NCBI GenBank assembly: GCA_964368425.1
Contig: CAYJAP010000001.1
Location: 17,712 to 81,711, forward strand
Length of the DNA stretch: 64,000 nucleotides
Direction: 5' to 3'
Source of the DNA: CAYJAP01 sp964368425
GTDB lineage: Bacteria > Bacillota > Clostridia > Christensenellales > UBA1242
The notes beneath the pieces were generated by a model that saw only the letters and a program-made list of their open reading frames with translations, was not told the DNA's origin and searched no databases. The position numbers and the translations under genes are program-made. Below, piece by piece: positions 53,588-62,565 of this stretch (positions are counted from its first letter, which is position 1; each line of letters begins with the position of its first letter).

Positions 53588-55279
53588 ATGTTAAAGAGTT
53601 TATTTATTGAGAATATAGCATTAATTGAAAAGCTAGAGGTTTCTTTCGGGGATAAGTTTAATATACTGACGGGAGAAACGGGAGCTGGAAAGAGCATTAT
53701 TATTGACTCTTTAAATTTTGTTTTGGGAGAGCGTGCTGACAAATCGCTCATAAAGAACGGCAAGGAGTATGCTAAGGTAGAGGCTATATTTACCTTCTCC
53801 ACTATCTATGACTGGATTAAAGAGTTTTGTTTATCTATAAACGTTGAGCCGGAGGAAACTCTAATACTTAACAGATACATGAGTTTTTCGGGAAAAAATG
53901 AGTGCAAGGTGAATGGAAAAATAATCACGCTAGGCATGTTAAAATCGCTGACTAAGCACTTTGTAGATGTACTTGGGCAGCACGATCATCAGACGTTATT
54001 AGATGTAAAGAGTCATATAAGATTGTTAGACAGTATAAAACCAAGTGAGATTAGCTTGTTAAAACAGGGAATATCTGAGTGTTTAGATGGGATACATGAA
54101 ATAAACGCAAAGGTAAAGAAACTAGGTGGAAATGAAAGCGAGAGGGCCAGAGAGATAGCTATTTTACAGCATGAGATAGCTGAAATTGAAAGTTCTGACA
54201 TTAGTGAACAGGACGAGGAAGAAACACTATCTCGACGTAAATTACTCCAGCACTCTCAAAAAATTAGTACCGCAATTTCTGAGACACTAGAGCACTTGAG
54301 TGAGGGGAATTTTAACGTATTAGGTAATTTACATCAATCAGAAAAGCAACTGATGAATATCTCAGAAGTATTTGATGATGCTTCTAAGTTGATAGATAGA
54401 ATTGCCACGATACGATATGAATCACAGGACATTGTCGAAACCTTGAAAGAAGTGTTGTCCGGTCTGGAGTATTCCGAACAAGAGCTGAATGATATTGAAG
54501 CAAGAATTGATGTGTACAGCGAGCTGAAGAGAAAGTTTGGACATGGTGTCAAAAATATTCTTACGTATCTAAATAGCAGTAAGGAAAAGCTCTATCTTCT
54601 TCAGAATTGTGAACAGGAACTGGCAATTTTAAATATAGAAAAAAATAAGTTGTTGGAATTGTTATTGAAGGAGGCGCAAAAACTTACTGCATTGCGTAAG
54701 CAGGTGGCTTCCTACGTTGAACAAAAAATTGCTCAAGAGCTACAAGAACTCGGTATGAAGAAGGCAACTTTTGCGGTTGTATTCGCTGGAGATTACTCTT
54801 TATCTAACATTGAGAATGTTTGCACAACAGATGGGGCAGATGAAGTCGAATTCATGTTTAGTGCTAACTTAGGAGAACCTGTGAAACCGCTGGCGAAGAT
54901 AATATCTGGTGGAGAGATGAGCAGGTTTATGTTGGCTTTCAAGTGTGTTGTGGAGACTGAGCAGGAAAAGACCTTCGTATTCGATGAAATTGATGCCGGT
55001 ATAGGTGGAGATGTAGGAAATATAGTCGCTAGAAAGTTATCTAAGATAAGTAGGAACAATCAGGTGTTATGCGTTACTCACCTTGCTCAGATTGCGTCGT
55101 ATGCGGATTCTCATTTTAAAATAGAGAAAATTGAACGAGAGGGTAAGACATTATCGACGCTTACATTGTTAAATAAGTCGGGAGAGATTACAGAAATTGC
55201 ACGTATGTTAGGTGGTAAAAGCGGAGAATTGGCACTTATGCATGCGAAACAAATGAAAGAAGATGTGCTAAAAATATAA
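53588..55279 (+). CDS. recN: DNA repair protein RecN
   Basis: 563-aa SMC-like ATPase acting early at double-strand breaks. Walker A is GETGAGKSIIIDSL, with FVLGERAD after it. Medium coiled coils span about 150-360. The C-terminal head has SGGEMSRFMLAFKCV and Walker B VFDEIDAGIGG, with THLAQIA. AGAAGGAG precedes the ATG. It is monocistronic, between two terminators. Confidence 0.97.
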   Translation: MLKSLFIENIALIEKLEVSFGDKFNILTGETGAGKSIIIDSLNFVLGERADKSLIKNGKEYAKVEAIFTFSTIYDWIKEFCLSINVEPEETLILNRYMSFSGKNECKVNGKIITLGMLKSLTKHFVDVLGQHDHQTLLDVKSHIRLLDSIKPSEISLLKQGISECLDGIHEINAKVKKLGGNESERAREIAILQHEIAEIESSDISEQDEEETLSRRKLLQHSQKISTAISETLEHLSEGNFNVLGNLHQSEKQLMNISEVFDDASKLIDRIATIRYESQDIVETLKEVLSGLEYSEQELNDIEARIDVYSELKRKFGHGVKNILTYLNSSKEKLYLLQNCEQELAILNIEKNKLLELLLKEAQKLTALRKQVASYVEQKIAQELQELGMKKATFAVVFAGDYSLSNIENVCTTDGADEVEFMFSANLGEPVKPLAKIISGGEMSRFMLAFKCVVETEQEKTFVFDEIDAGIGGDVGNIVARKLSKISRNNQVLCVTHLAQIASYADSHFKIEKIEREGKTLSTLTLLNKSGEITEIARMLGGKSGELALMHAKQMKEDVLKI

Positions 55280-55286
55280 GAGTATA

Positions 55287-55317
55287 AAAGTGACAGAGAA
55301 ATTCTGTCATTTTTTTC
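55287..55317 (+). terminator. recN terminator
   Basis: TGACAGA/TCTGTCA stem (55291-55297 with 55303-55309), 5-nt loop, seven T. Confidence 0.9.
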
Positions 55318-55341
55318 CATATGCTCTTGTGCGAAAGAGAG

Positions 55342-55370
55342 GTATATTATTTCTATTTATAAAGAAAATA
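55342..55370 (+). promoter_or_regulatory. Possible sigma-F/sigma-G-type promoter for spoIVB
   Basis: GTATA (55342-55346), 15 nt, then AAGAAAATA (55362-55370). The -35 and spacing fit forespore sigma factors; the -10 lacks the GG preferred by sigma-F. No sigma-A promoter is visible, which agrees with a forespore gene. Confidence 0.4.
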
Positions 55371-55387
55371 GAAGTACAGGAGTACAT

Positions 55388-56602
55388 ATGCGTTTATTGA
55401 AAAAAATAAATTATCCCGTGATGCTTTTTTGTATGATTTTTTTTGTGCTTATATGTGTATGTGTTCCATATAATTTTATAACACACATTTTTACTTCCTC
55501 TGTTATATCTCAAGATGAAATGTTTTCCTTATACAATAGAAACAATATTTTTTTCAGTACGGAATTTAGTAAAGTTTCAGCTGAAGATAATAACAAAGAT
55601 ATCGATGAATATGTGGCAAAATTCAAACTTTTTGACATGTTCACAATAAAATCTCTCAAAATTAAGGTGCTAACAGAAGAAGTTATGCCGGGTGGTAATT
55701 GTATCGGCATCTCTCTGAATAGCAAGGGTATTGTGTTGATTGGTAGTAACTTTGTTATAACCAAAAATGGGACAGCAAATCCGTTATCTACGTCTGAGCT
55801 AAGTATCGGTGACATTATTGTAGAAATCAATAATGTGCAGGTAAATAATGTGCAGGACATAACGTCTGCCTTGGCGGAGAACAAAGGGGAGGAGGTAAAA
55901 GTTAAATACAAACGATCGGGCAAAGAGTGTTACACAACTATTACTCCAGCTTTAGATTTTCAAACCAATACATACAAACTAGGATTGTGGGTGAGAGATA
56001 ACGCTCTAGGGATAGGCACGTTGACATTCGTTAAGAGTGATTTACGGTTTGGTTCCTTAGGACATCCAATAAATGACGCTGATACAAAAGAGTGTTTTGA
56101 TGTTATCGATGGTGAAGTTTATAACAGTAGTGTAGTGGGCATCAAGAAAGGAATGAAGGGTGTTCCGGGAGAGCTGGTGGGACTATTCATGCTTGGCAAT
56201 AGTATTCAGGGTAGCATCGATAAAAACTCTGAGAACGGGGTATTTGGATATATTAATAAGAGTAGCTCGCTGCTCGAAGATAAAAAATATTTATCGGTGG
56301 GCGGTAGGATGACAGCTAAGCCGGGTAAAGCTCAAATTTTGAGTTGTATTGACGGAGAGAATATTGATGTGTATGATATCGAAATTATGAAAACTTATAA
56401 CCAAAAAGCTAATACAGAAAAAAATATGGTGATAAAGATAACAGACAAGCGGTTGCTAGAAAAAACGGGAGGAATAGTTCAGGGCATGAGCGGTAGTCCG
56501 ATTATCCAGAATGGGAAAATCATTGGTGCTGTTACACATGTATTCATCAATGATCCAACAAAAGGATTTGGTCTTTATTTAGACTGGATGTTGGCGGAAT
56601 AA
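55388..56602 (+). CDS. spoIVB: SpoIVB serine peptidase (S55)
   Basis: 404 aa. An N-terminal membrane anchor (about 10-33) is followed by a PDZ domain (about 125-185, TSELSIGDIIVEINNVQV). The S55 peptidase has the catalytic His in RFGSLGHPI and Ser in GMSGSPIIQNGKIIGAVTHVF. In Bacillus SpoIVB is secreted from the forespore and triggers pro-sigma-K processing. AGGAG precedes the ATG. spo0A, the usual next gene, is absent. Confidence 0.95.
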   Translation: MRLLKKINYPVMLFCMIFFVLICVCVPYNFITHIFTSSVISQDEMFSLYNRNNIFFSTEFSKVSAEDNNKDIDEYVAKFKLFDMFTIKSLKIKVLTEEVMPGGNCIGISLNSKGIVLIGSNFVITKNGTANPLSTSELSIGDIIVEINNVQVNNVQDITSALAENKGEEVKVKYKRSGKECYTTITPALDFQTNTYKLGLWVRDNALGIGTLTFVKSDLRFGSLGHPINDADTKECFDVIDGEVYNSSVVGIKKGMKGVPGELVGLFMLGNSIQGSIDKNSENGVFGYINKSSSLLEDKKYLSVGGRMTAKPGKAQILSCIDGENIDVYDIEIMKTYNQKANTEKNMVIKITDKRLLEKTGGIVQGMSGSPIIQNGKIIGAVTHVFINDPTKGFGLYLDWMLAE

Positions 56603-56647
56603 ACCAAAAAATACCATAAAATAATATCCTTTTATACAGGTAATTAA

Positions 56648-56676
56648 TTGCAAAAAATATGTATGTACGTTATAAT
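56648..56676 (+). promoter_or_regulatory. Sigma-A promoter for the M50 protease-scpAB operon
   Basis: TTGCAA (56648-56653), 17 nt, TATAAT (56671-56676). Confidence 0.85.
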
Positions 56677-56702
56677 AAAATATCACGTTTGAAGGATGTT
56701 TT

Positions 56703-57362
56703 ATGATTAGCATTTTACGGTCATTACAAGGTATAGATATATTAGCAGCAGGTATAGCTCTTATTGTTGTTTTGATTTTTTCATTCTCTCTACACGAGTT
56801 TGGACATGCTTTCATGGCGTACAAACAAGGAGATTATACTCCAAAAGCTATGGGTAGGTTAACCATCAATCCTTTGAAGCACATGGATCCTATCGGATTT
56901 TTAAGTGTCATTTTGTTTGGGTTCGGTTGGGCAAAACCAGTAGAAGTGAATCCTCTACGTTTCAGAAAGTATAAAACGGGCACTGTACTGGTATCTCTAG
57001 CTGGGGTCACGATTAACCTTATCTTGGCATTTATCGGATATGCTTTCTTCCTACTGTGTATTAAATATCTGGGGAACCAAGTCAATTTCTTTGTTACGTT
57101 GCTAGTATACACTACGTGGTTTATGTACTCCATAAACATTTCTTTGTTTGTGTTTAACTTGTTACCAATTTATCCATTGGACGGGTTTAGGATAGTAGAA
57201 GCATTGACTAAGTACGGGAATAAATTTGTTGAGTTTATGAGGAAGTATGGAACGTACGTGTTATTGGCTTTTGTGTTCATCGGCGGGTTCTTTTTCCAAC
57301 ATATTATAAGTTTTGTGGGAGCTCCGATACGACTGTTTTGGGGCTGGGTCATTGGGGTGTAG
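56703..57362 (+). CDS. Site-2 protease family M50 membrane peptidase
   Basis: 219 aa with about five membrane helices. The zinc motif is HEFGH in FSFSLHEFGHAFMAY, and the third ligand lies in NLLPIYPLDGFRI. It has no PDZ or CBS domain, unlike RseP or SpoIVFB, and belongs to the YwhC-like compact group. The substrate is unknown. A position next to scpA is common in Clostridia. Pro-sigma-K processing is possible but should not be assumed. One base separates it from scpA. Confidence 0.9.
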   Translation: MISILRSLQGIDILAAGIALIVVLIFSFSLHEFGHAFMAYKQGDYTPKAMGRLTINPLKHMDPIGFLSVILFGFGWAKPVEVNPLRFRKYKTGTVLVSLAGVTINLILAFIGYAFFLLCIKYLGNQVNFFVTLLVYTTWFMYSINISLFVFNLLPIYPLDGFRIVEALTKYGNKFVEFMRKYGTYVLLAFVFIGGFFFQHIISFVGAPIRLFWGWVIGV

Positions 57363-57363
57363 T

Positions 57364-58092
57364 ATGGAAGAAGCATTAGAAGATAACAAATTTAATTTTA
57401 GATTAGAAAATTTTGAAGGTCCATTGGACTATCTTTTGCACCTTATAAAGCAGAATAAGATGGAAATAGAAAATATACAATTGGCTTTAATTACTGAACA
57501 ATATTTGGAGAGTATAGCAAATTTGCAAAAGTTGGACTTGGAAAAAGCTGGAGAATTTATCGAGGTTGCTGCGACATTAATTGAGATAAAAAGTAAAGCG
57601 TTGTTGCCTAAAATCGTGGCGTATATAGAGGAAGAGGACAGTGAAGCTCTACTACTGCAGCGTCTACAGGAATATAAATTACTGAAAGAAAGTAGCTTTA
57701 AACTAAAAGAGTTAGAGAATCTAGGAAGATACTATAAATCTCCAGATGATGCTGCAAATAAGTATAGAGTTGTAATAAAAGACATGAGTTTGGATTTGTT
57801 GCTAGATGCTTTTGCAAAGATTATGTACAGAGTAAATAAAGCACAGGAAGTAGTTCCGCCTAAGGAAATTGCTAAAGAAAAGTTTACTATTGTCGAGAAA
57901 ATAGTGACGATTAAACAAAATTTGTTAGTACATAAAAGAGTTATGTTTAGTAAATTATTCGAAGAAAGTACAACAAGAGATGAAGTCATCACGACATTTT
58001 TAGCGTTGTTAGAGCTATTGAAGTTACAAGAAATAAAAGTTTTTCAGGACACAACGTTTAACGATATTGAGATAGTGAAGGTGGTAAGTTAA
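57364..58092 (+). CDS. scpA: Segregation and condensation protein A (kleisin)
   Basis: 242 aa. The N-terminal FNFRLENFEGPLDYLLHLIKQNKMEI is diagnostic, with GEFIEVAATLIEIKSKALLP next and a winged-helix C-terminus (VTTFLALLELLKLQEIKVFQ) that caps the SMC head. The ATG at 57364 gives the standard N-terminus; longer frames run into the protease gene. It overlaps scpB by one base and joins SMC (6918-10490). Confidence 0.96.
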   Translation: MEEALEDNKFNFRLENFEGPLDYLLHLIKQNKMEIENIQLALITEQYLESIANLQKLDLEKAGEFIEVAATLIEIKSKALLPKIVAYIEEEDSEALLLQRLQEYKLLKESSFKLKELENLGRYYKSPDDAANKYRVVIKDMSLDLLLDAFAKIMYRVNKAQEVVPPKEIAKEKFTIVEKIVTIKQNLLVHKRVMFSKLFEESTTRDEVITTFLALLELLKLQEIKVFQDTTFNDIEIVKVVS

Positions 58093-58880
58093 TGGAAAAT
58101 TTAGATAAAATTATAGAATCAATTTTGTTTGTTGCGGGAGAAGGCGTGGAGATTGCTGATATAGCTGAAAAACTTCAGGTCGATTTGTCCGAGATAGAAA
58201 ATGTTGTAGAAAAGATGAAAGTAGATAGAGTTAATTCCGGAATACAGCTAATACAATATAAAAATAAGATACAGTTATGCTCTAATCCAGAACTCGCTTC
58301 TTTTGTTGAAGAAGTATTAAACCCTATCAAAGAGAAGCAGCTAACAAGAGCTGTTCTTGAGGTAGCAGCTATTATCGCATACAAACAGCCAATTACGAGA
58401 TTAGAGATTGAGAATGTGAGGGGAGTAAACAGCGATTATGCGGTTAACTGTCTAATAGATAACAATTTGATAGAGTCCGTTGGTCGAAAAGATGCTATAG
58501 GTAAGCCGTTGCTTTATGCAACTACTGAGAATTTCTTAAAGAAATTTGCGTTGGAAAGTATCGCTGAGTTGCCTGATTATGAAGATGTGTTATCTCGTAT
58601 AGCTGTAATTGAGCAGCCAAAAAACAACAGTTTATTGAATTTTGAAGATTATTCTGAAAAAGATGAGTTGTTGGAAACAAAAGAAGAAGAGGTGGAAACA
58701 ATACAAAAAGAGATTATTTCCGAAAGTAATGACGAGGTTGAATTCTCTCAGGATTACATTAAAAGTTTATTTAAAAAAGACAACAAATCTTCTTATGACC
58801 CAGATGATGCAGTCGATGTCTTAGGGAAGATACTGGGAAAGGTTAGTGACTGTGACGAAAATGAAGATGTAATATCTTAA
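58092..58880 (+). CDS. scpB: Segregation and condensation protein B
   Basis: 262 aa: tandem winged helices (ILFVAGEGVEIADIAEKL; VLEVAAIIAYKQPITRLEIENVRGVNSD; RKDAIGKPLLYATTENFLKKF) in about the first 175 residues. An acidic, probably disordered tail of about 85 residues follows, longer than the family's usual C-terminus. It dimerises and binds ScpA. Confidence 0.95.
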   Translation: MENLDKIIESILFVAGEGVEIADIAEKLQVDLSEIENVVEKMKVDRVNSGIQLIQYKNKIQLCSNPELASFVEEVLNPIKEKQLTRAVLEVAAIIAYKQPITRLEIENVRGVNSDYAVNCLIDNNLIESVGRKDAIGKPLLYATTENFLKKFALESIAELPDYEDVLSRIAVIEQPKNNSLLNFEDYSEKDELLETKEEEVETIQKEIISESNDEVEFSQDYIKSLFKKDNKSSYDPDDAVDVLGKILGKVSDCDENEDVIS

Positions 58881-58908
58881 AAAGACTGGAAACTTATCCA
58901 GTTTTTTT
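58879..58908 (+). terminator. scpAB operon terminator
   Basis: ACTGG/CCAGT stem extended by A-T pairs (58885-58889 with 58898-58902), 8-nt loop, seven T. Confidence 0.85.
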
Positions 58909-58934
58909 CTGTTCATATACATGAAAAAATATCA

Positions 58935-59513
58935 ATGGCAGATACTATAACTATGGAAGCAAGTCTTTACATAACAGTTATAGTTATTTTATTATTTACC
59001 GCAAGTATACAGATTAACATATATCTGGACTACGATATTTTCGAGAATTGTGGAAATATTTCACTAACAATTTTTCATATCATTCCTATCTTGCGCAGAC
59101 AAATATCAATACAAAATGGATACATTTTATTGATCAGTAAAAAAAGAATACGAAAGGTTAAGTTGGATATAAATGATAAGAGCGTGCATTTGGTAAGGGA
59201 ACTAAACAACCACATGAAAAGTAAGATATATACCACTAAATTAGCGACTGACTTCTATATAGGTTGTCAGAATCCACAGATATGCTCGCTGATAGCAGGA
59301 TATATAAATGTGATAGAAGGAATGCTTTTTGCAAAGATTAAAGCAAGAGAAGTAGACACCGACGTGTCGAAGAATATAAACATAAGTTATACCCAAGATA
59401 AGATTATGTTTCTGTTTGATTACAGATTTGTGGCTACGATATTTGACTATATATGGTCATTGTGGGTAGCTCTCTACAGAGTAAGAAGGAGGTTTAAACA
59501 TGTCGAAAAATAA
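58935..59513 (+). CDS. DUF2953 protein (YtfI-like)
   Basis: 192 aa. A hydrophobic N-terminal segment (LYITVIVILLFTASIQINI) anchors a domain with the DUF2953 look (LATDFYIGCQNPQICSLIAGYINVI). The C-terminus is short and basic. Function unknown; pairing with ytfJ is conserved (ytfI-ytfJ in Bacillus), implying a sporulation link. Neither the ATG at 58935 nor the in-frame ATG at 58953 has a Shine-Dalgarno, so the start is uncertain. It overlaps ytfJ by 14 nt. Confidence 0.8.
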   Translation: MADTITMEASLYITVIVILLFTASIQINIYLDYDIFENCGNISLTIFHIIPILRRQISIQNGYILLISKKRIRKVKLDINDKSVHLVRELNNHMKSKIYTTKLATDFYIGCQNPQICSLIAGYINVIEGMLFAKIKAREVDTDVSKNINISYTQDKIMFLFDYRFVATIFDYIWSLWVALYRVRRRFKHVEK

Positions 59514-59904
59514 TAATCATGAAGAAAATATTGATGAAATAATAAATTCTGCAATGCAAAATTTAAAAGAGGTTGTTGATTCAAACACAATAATAGGTAA
59601 GCCTATCAAGGCATCTAGGGACGTGACTGTGCTGACGGTTACTAAAATTAATGTGGGGTTTGTTGCTGGGGGCGGACAGCTGAATAGTAAAATCAAAAGT
59701 CAAAAGCAATTACCTTTTTCAGGAGGTAGTGGGGCAGGATTTAATGTCACTCCTGTGGGGCTAATTACTATCTCGCGTGGAGAGGTTAAGTTCGTTCCTA
59801 TCGAACAGATTAACGCAACAAGTGAATTAGTAACGTTAACAAATAAGATATTTAGTAAAGTTATGGATAGTTTCAAAGGTGGTAACGATGATGATGTTAA
59901 CTAA
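59500..59904 (+). CDS. ytfJ: Sporulation protein YtfJ (GerW family)
   Basis: 134 aa: IDEIINSAMQNLKEVVDSNTIIGKPI, then TVLTVTKINVGFVAGGG and the Gly-rich FSGGSGAGFNVTPVGLITISRGEVKFVPI. YtfJ/GerW is a spore protein needed for normal germination in Bacillus. AAGGAGG precedes the ATG. It overlaps the downstream carboxypeptidase start. Confidence 0.94.
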   Translation: MSKNNNHEENIDEIINSAMQNLKEVVDSNTIIGKPIKASRDVTVLTVTKINVGFVAGGGQLNSKIKSQKQLPFSGGSGAGFNVTPVGLITISRGEVKFVPIEQINATSELVTLTNKIFSKVMDSFKGGNDDDVN

Positions 59905-61114
59905 GTATTTCAATTGGATATTATTATTTTTCATAATAATTCTGTTGGCGTTAATTCCTAACAACAATATTTTTATTCACGCAGAGGTTTTTCCTGATGA
60001 AAACAACCAAGATATATGGATTCCGTTCGGTGAGGAAGATTTTTTCGAGATCTATTCAAATTCGGTACAGTTATTAGCTCCAGCTAGAAGCATGGTCGCA
60101 ATTTGTGGTGAAACTAACGATGTGTTATCAGGATACAACGAACACGAAAAATTAGCGATGGCATCAACAACTAAGATCATAACCGCAATTCTGGCAATAG
60201 AAAATACAGATAATATCAACGAAATTGTTGCTGTAGATGATGCTTCAGTGGGCATAGAGGGGACAAGCATATATCTAAGAAAGGGTGAAAAGCTCCCGCT
60301 GATAGATTTGCTTTACGGCTTAATATTGGCATCGGGTAACGATTCTGCAGTTGCAATAGCGTGCCATATAGGAGGGACGGAAGAAAAGTTTGTGGATATG
60401 ATGAACGAGTTTGTAGCACGTATAGGCGCTAAAAATACTCACTTAGTCAACTCTCATGGGTTGGATGCGCCTACTCATTATACTACCGCTTACGACCTCG
60501 CTGTCATAACAAGCTATGCTCTAAAGAATGATATTTTTAAAGAAATAGCATCTACAAAGACTAAGACTATACAGGGTAACGAAGTTCAAGAAGCTCGTTA
60601 TCTGAGAAATAAAAATAAGCTGTTGTTTAGCCGTGATGACTGTATAGGTGTAAAGACCGGTTTCACGGATAATGCAGGGCGATGTCTAGTTAACGCGTGT
60701 GAAAGAGATGGTTTTACCGTTGTTAGTGTAGTGCTAAACTGCGGGCCTATGTTTGAGGAATGCGACAGGGTTACTAATTATGTTTATAACAATTACATGC
60801 TGAAAACCTTTGTTGCGCCTTATAATTATGTGGGTACTGTAGAAGTCGTAGGTGGAGAAAAAAGAAGTATCGATGTTATTTCTATAAAGAAGTATGAGAT
60901 ACCTGTTAAAAAGAGTGACCTAGAACATTACCGAGTAATTTATGATTTACCAAAACAAATCAACGCTCCCGTTGTGAACAACCAAGAAATCGGCAAGGTA
61001 GTTGTATCGTACAAGGATGAAGCGATATACGAGCAGTCGTTGTTCAGTATACAGGATGTTAAGAATATAGACATGAAATATTACATCGATAATATCATCG
61101 AAAAATGGTTCTAG
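59888..61114 (+). CDS. D-alanyl-D-alanine carboxypeptidase (PBP5/DacF/DacB type)
   Basis: 408 aa, S11 family. After a signal sequence (about 8-30) come SxxK in MASTTKIITAIL, SGN in LASGNDSAVA and KTG in IGVKTGFTDNAGRC, so the active site is complete. A beta-rich C-terminal domain (about 290-385) and an amphipathic end for membrane attachment follow. Neighbouring ytfJ suggests spore cortex or general wall trimming. Three adjacent ATGs exist; the first (59888), 5 nt after GGTGG, is chosen. Confidence 0.92.
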   Translation: MMMLTKYFNWILLFFIIILLALIPNNNIFIHAEVFPDENNQDIWIPFGEEDFFEIYSNSVQLLAPARSMVAICGETNDVLSGYNEHEKLAMASTTKIITAILAIENTDNINEIVAVDDASVGIEGTSIYLRKGEKLPLIDLLYGLILASGNDSAVAIACHIGGTEEKFVDMMNEFVARIGAKNTHLVNSHGLDAPTHYTTAYDLAVITSYALKNDIFKEIASTKTKTIQGNEVQEARYLRNKNKLLFSRDDCIGVKTGFTDNAGRCLVNACERDGFTVVSVVLNCGPMFEECDRVTNYVYNNYMLKTFVAPYNYVGTVEVVGGEKRSIDVISIKKYEIPVKKSDLEHYRVIYDLPKQINAPVVNNQEIGKVVVSYKDEAIYEQSLFSIQDVKNIDMKYYIDNIIEKWF

Positions 61115-61122
61115 ACAGCTAA

Positions 61123-61151
61123 TTTATTTGCTAAAAATGTTTAATTATAAT
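61123..61151 (+). promoter_or_regulatory. Promoter for rluB-cmk-plsC
   Basis: TTTATT (61123-61128), 17 nt, TATAAT (61146-61151). The predicted start is only about 5 nt before the ATG. Confidence 0.55.
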
Positions 61152-61162
61152 AAAATATAGTC

Positions 61163-61864
61163 ATGAGAATAAATAAGTTTTTAGCCAATTGTGGCATAGA
61201 TAGTAGACGCAAGGTGGAGAAATTAATCCTAGATCGCTTAGTTTCTGTCAACGGAGAAGTCATATCTAACCTAGCCACTGAAGTTTCGGAAGAAGATATT
61301 GTACAGGTTGCTGGTAGGCAGGTTTATTACAATACCAAAAAAATATATATCATGTTAAACAAACCGAAAGGGTACGTGACAACTGTATCTGACCAGTTTA
61401 ACCGTCCAACTGTATTACATCTTGTGGATTCATTTAACACAAGGCTTTTTCCTGTGGGGCGTCTCGATTATGATAGTAGAGGATTATTGATATTAACAAA
61501 TGACGGTGATTTCGCTAATAAAATGATTCATCCTAGCAAAAAAGTTGCAAAAACATACGAGGTTATAACAAAGAAAGATATTTCTATCAGCAACATGAAA
61601 AAATTGCAGAGTGGGGTAGAGATAGACGGTAAAAAGACTGCTCCTTGTAAGTTGGTAAAACTAGGTGTGCTGGACAGATTTTTCTTGTTCAAGATAACAA
61701 TCATCGAAGGGCGTAATAGACAGGTGCGAAAGATGTTTGAGAGTATAGAAAATGAGGTGCTGGAGTTAAAAAGAACCAAAATAGGTAAGTTAGAGTTAGG
61801 AAATCTGAAAGAAGGAAAGTTTAGACATCTTAACGAAAATGAAATCGCTTTATTATTACAGTAA
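61163..61864 (+). CDS. rluB: Pseudouridine synthase RluB (23S rRNA)
   Basis: 233 aa. The S4 domain begins MRINKFLANCGIDSRRKVEKLI. The catalytic Asp lies in FPVGRLDYDSRGLLILTNDG, with KPKGYVTTV and IIEGRNRQVRKMFE. No Shine-Dalgarno precedes the ATG and the -10 is 11 nt upstream, so the message is probably leaderless. cmk follows by 11 nt. scpB-...-rluB-cmk is the usual Clostridia order. Confidence 0.95.
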   Translation: MRINKFLANCGIDSRRKVEKLILDRLVSVNGEVISNLATEVSEEDIVQVAGRQVYYNTKKIYIMLNKPKGYVTTVSDQFNRPTVLHLVDSFNTRLFPVGRLDYDSRGLLILTNDGDFANKMIHPSKKVAKTYEVITKKDISISNMKKLQSGVEIDGKKTAPCKLVKLGVLDRFFLFKITIIEGRNRQVRKMFESIENEVLELKRTKIGKLELGNLKEGKFRHLNENEIALLLQ

Positions 61865-61875
61865 GGAGAAAAGAT

Positions 61876-62556
61876 ATGTTAACAATTGCTATAGATGGTC
61901 CAGCTGGTTCGGGGAAGAGTTCAGCTGCGGCGGGATTGGCTAAATTGCTCGGGATTAACCATTTCAATACGGGAGTGATGTATCGAGGATTTGCTTATCT
62001 TCTATTAAGTAAGGGGATTTCTGATACAGATATGCCAGCTATTCTTGCAGAGTTAAAGGATTTACGAATTGACGTAGATTTTATTGCGGACTCAAAACAG
62101 GTAACATCCATCAACGGAAGACCGTTGCATAACGAAGTTTATAGTGAACAGGTTACAAAAATGGTGGCGCTGATTAGCCATATTCCAGCTGTTCGAGAGT
62201 TTATGAAGAAAAAACAGTTAGAGGTTGCGAAAAATTATGATGTTATTGTAGAGGGCAGAGATATCACGAGTTACGTGCTTCCAAACGCAAAATATAAATT
62301 TTTTGTAACGGCGTCATTAGAAACTCGAGCAAGACGTGACATGGAAAAGGTTAACAAAAATGGTGGAAAAGTAACTTATAAACAGGCGCTTGCGAGTGTG
62401 ATGGAGAGAGATAATAAAGACACTCACCGTGAAGTTGGTGCGTTAAAACTAACTAAAGATGCCATTTATATAAACACAGATAAATACTCTGTTGACGAAG
62501 TGGTTGCAATAATGTATAGTCATATCAAAGAACGTCCGCATGGTATAATATTTTAG
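61876..62556 (+). CDS. cmk: Cytidylate kinase
   Basis: 226 aa. The P-loop is AIDGPAGSGKSSAAAGLA, followed by NTGVMYRGFAY (NMP site), VEGRDITSYVLPNAKYKFFVTASLETRARRD and the lid. It phosphorylates CMP and dCMP. AAGGAG precedes the ATG. In many relatives plsC, ispH and rpsA follow; only plsC is found here. Confidence 0.96.
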   Translation: MLTIAIDGPAGSGKSSAAAGLAKLLGINHFNTGVMYRGFAYLLLSKGISDTDMPAILAELKDLRIDVDFIADSKQVTSINGRPLHNEVYSEQVTKMVALISHIPAVREFMKKKQLEVAKNYDVIVEGRDITSYVLPNAKYKFFVTASLETRARRDMEKVNKNGGKVTYKQALASVMERDNKDTHREVGALKLTKDAIYINTDKYSVDEVVAIMYSHIKERPHGIIF

Positions 62557-62565
62557 AGGGAAAAG

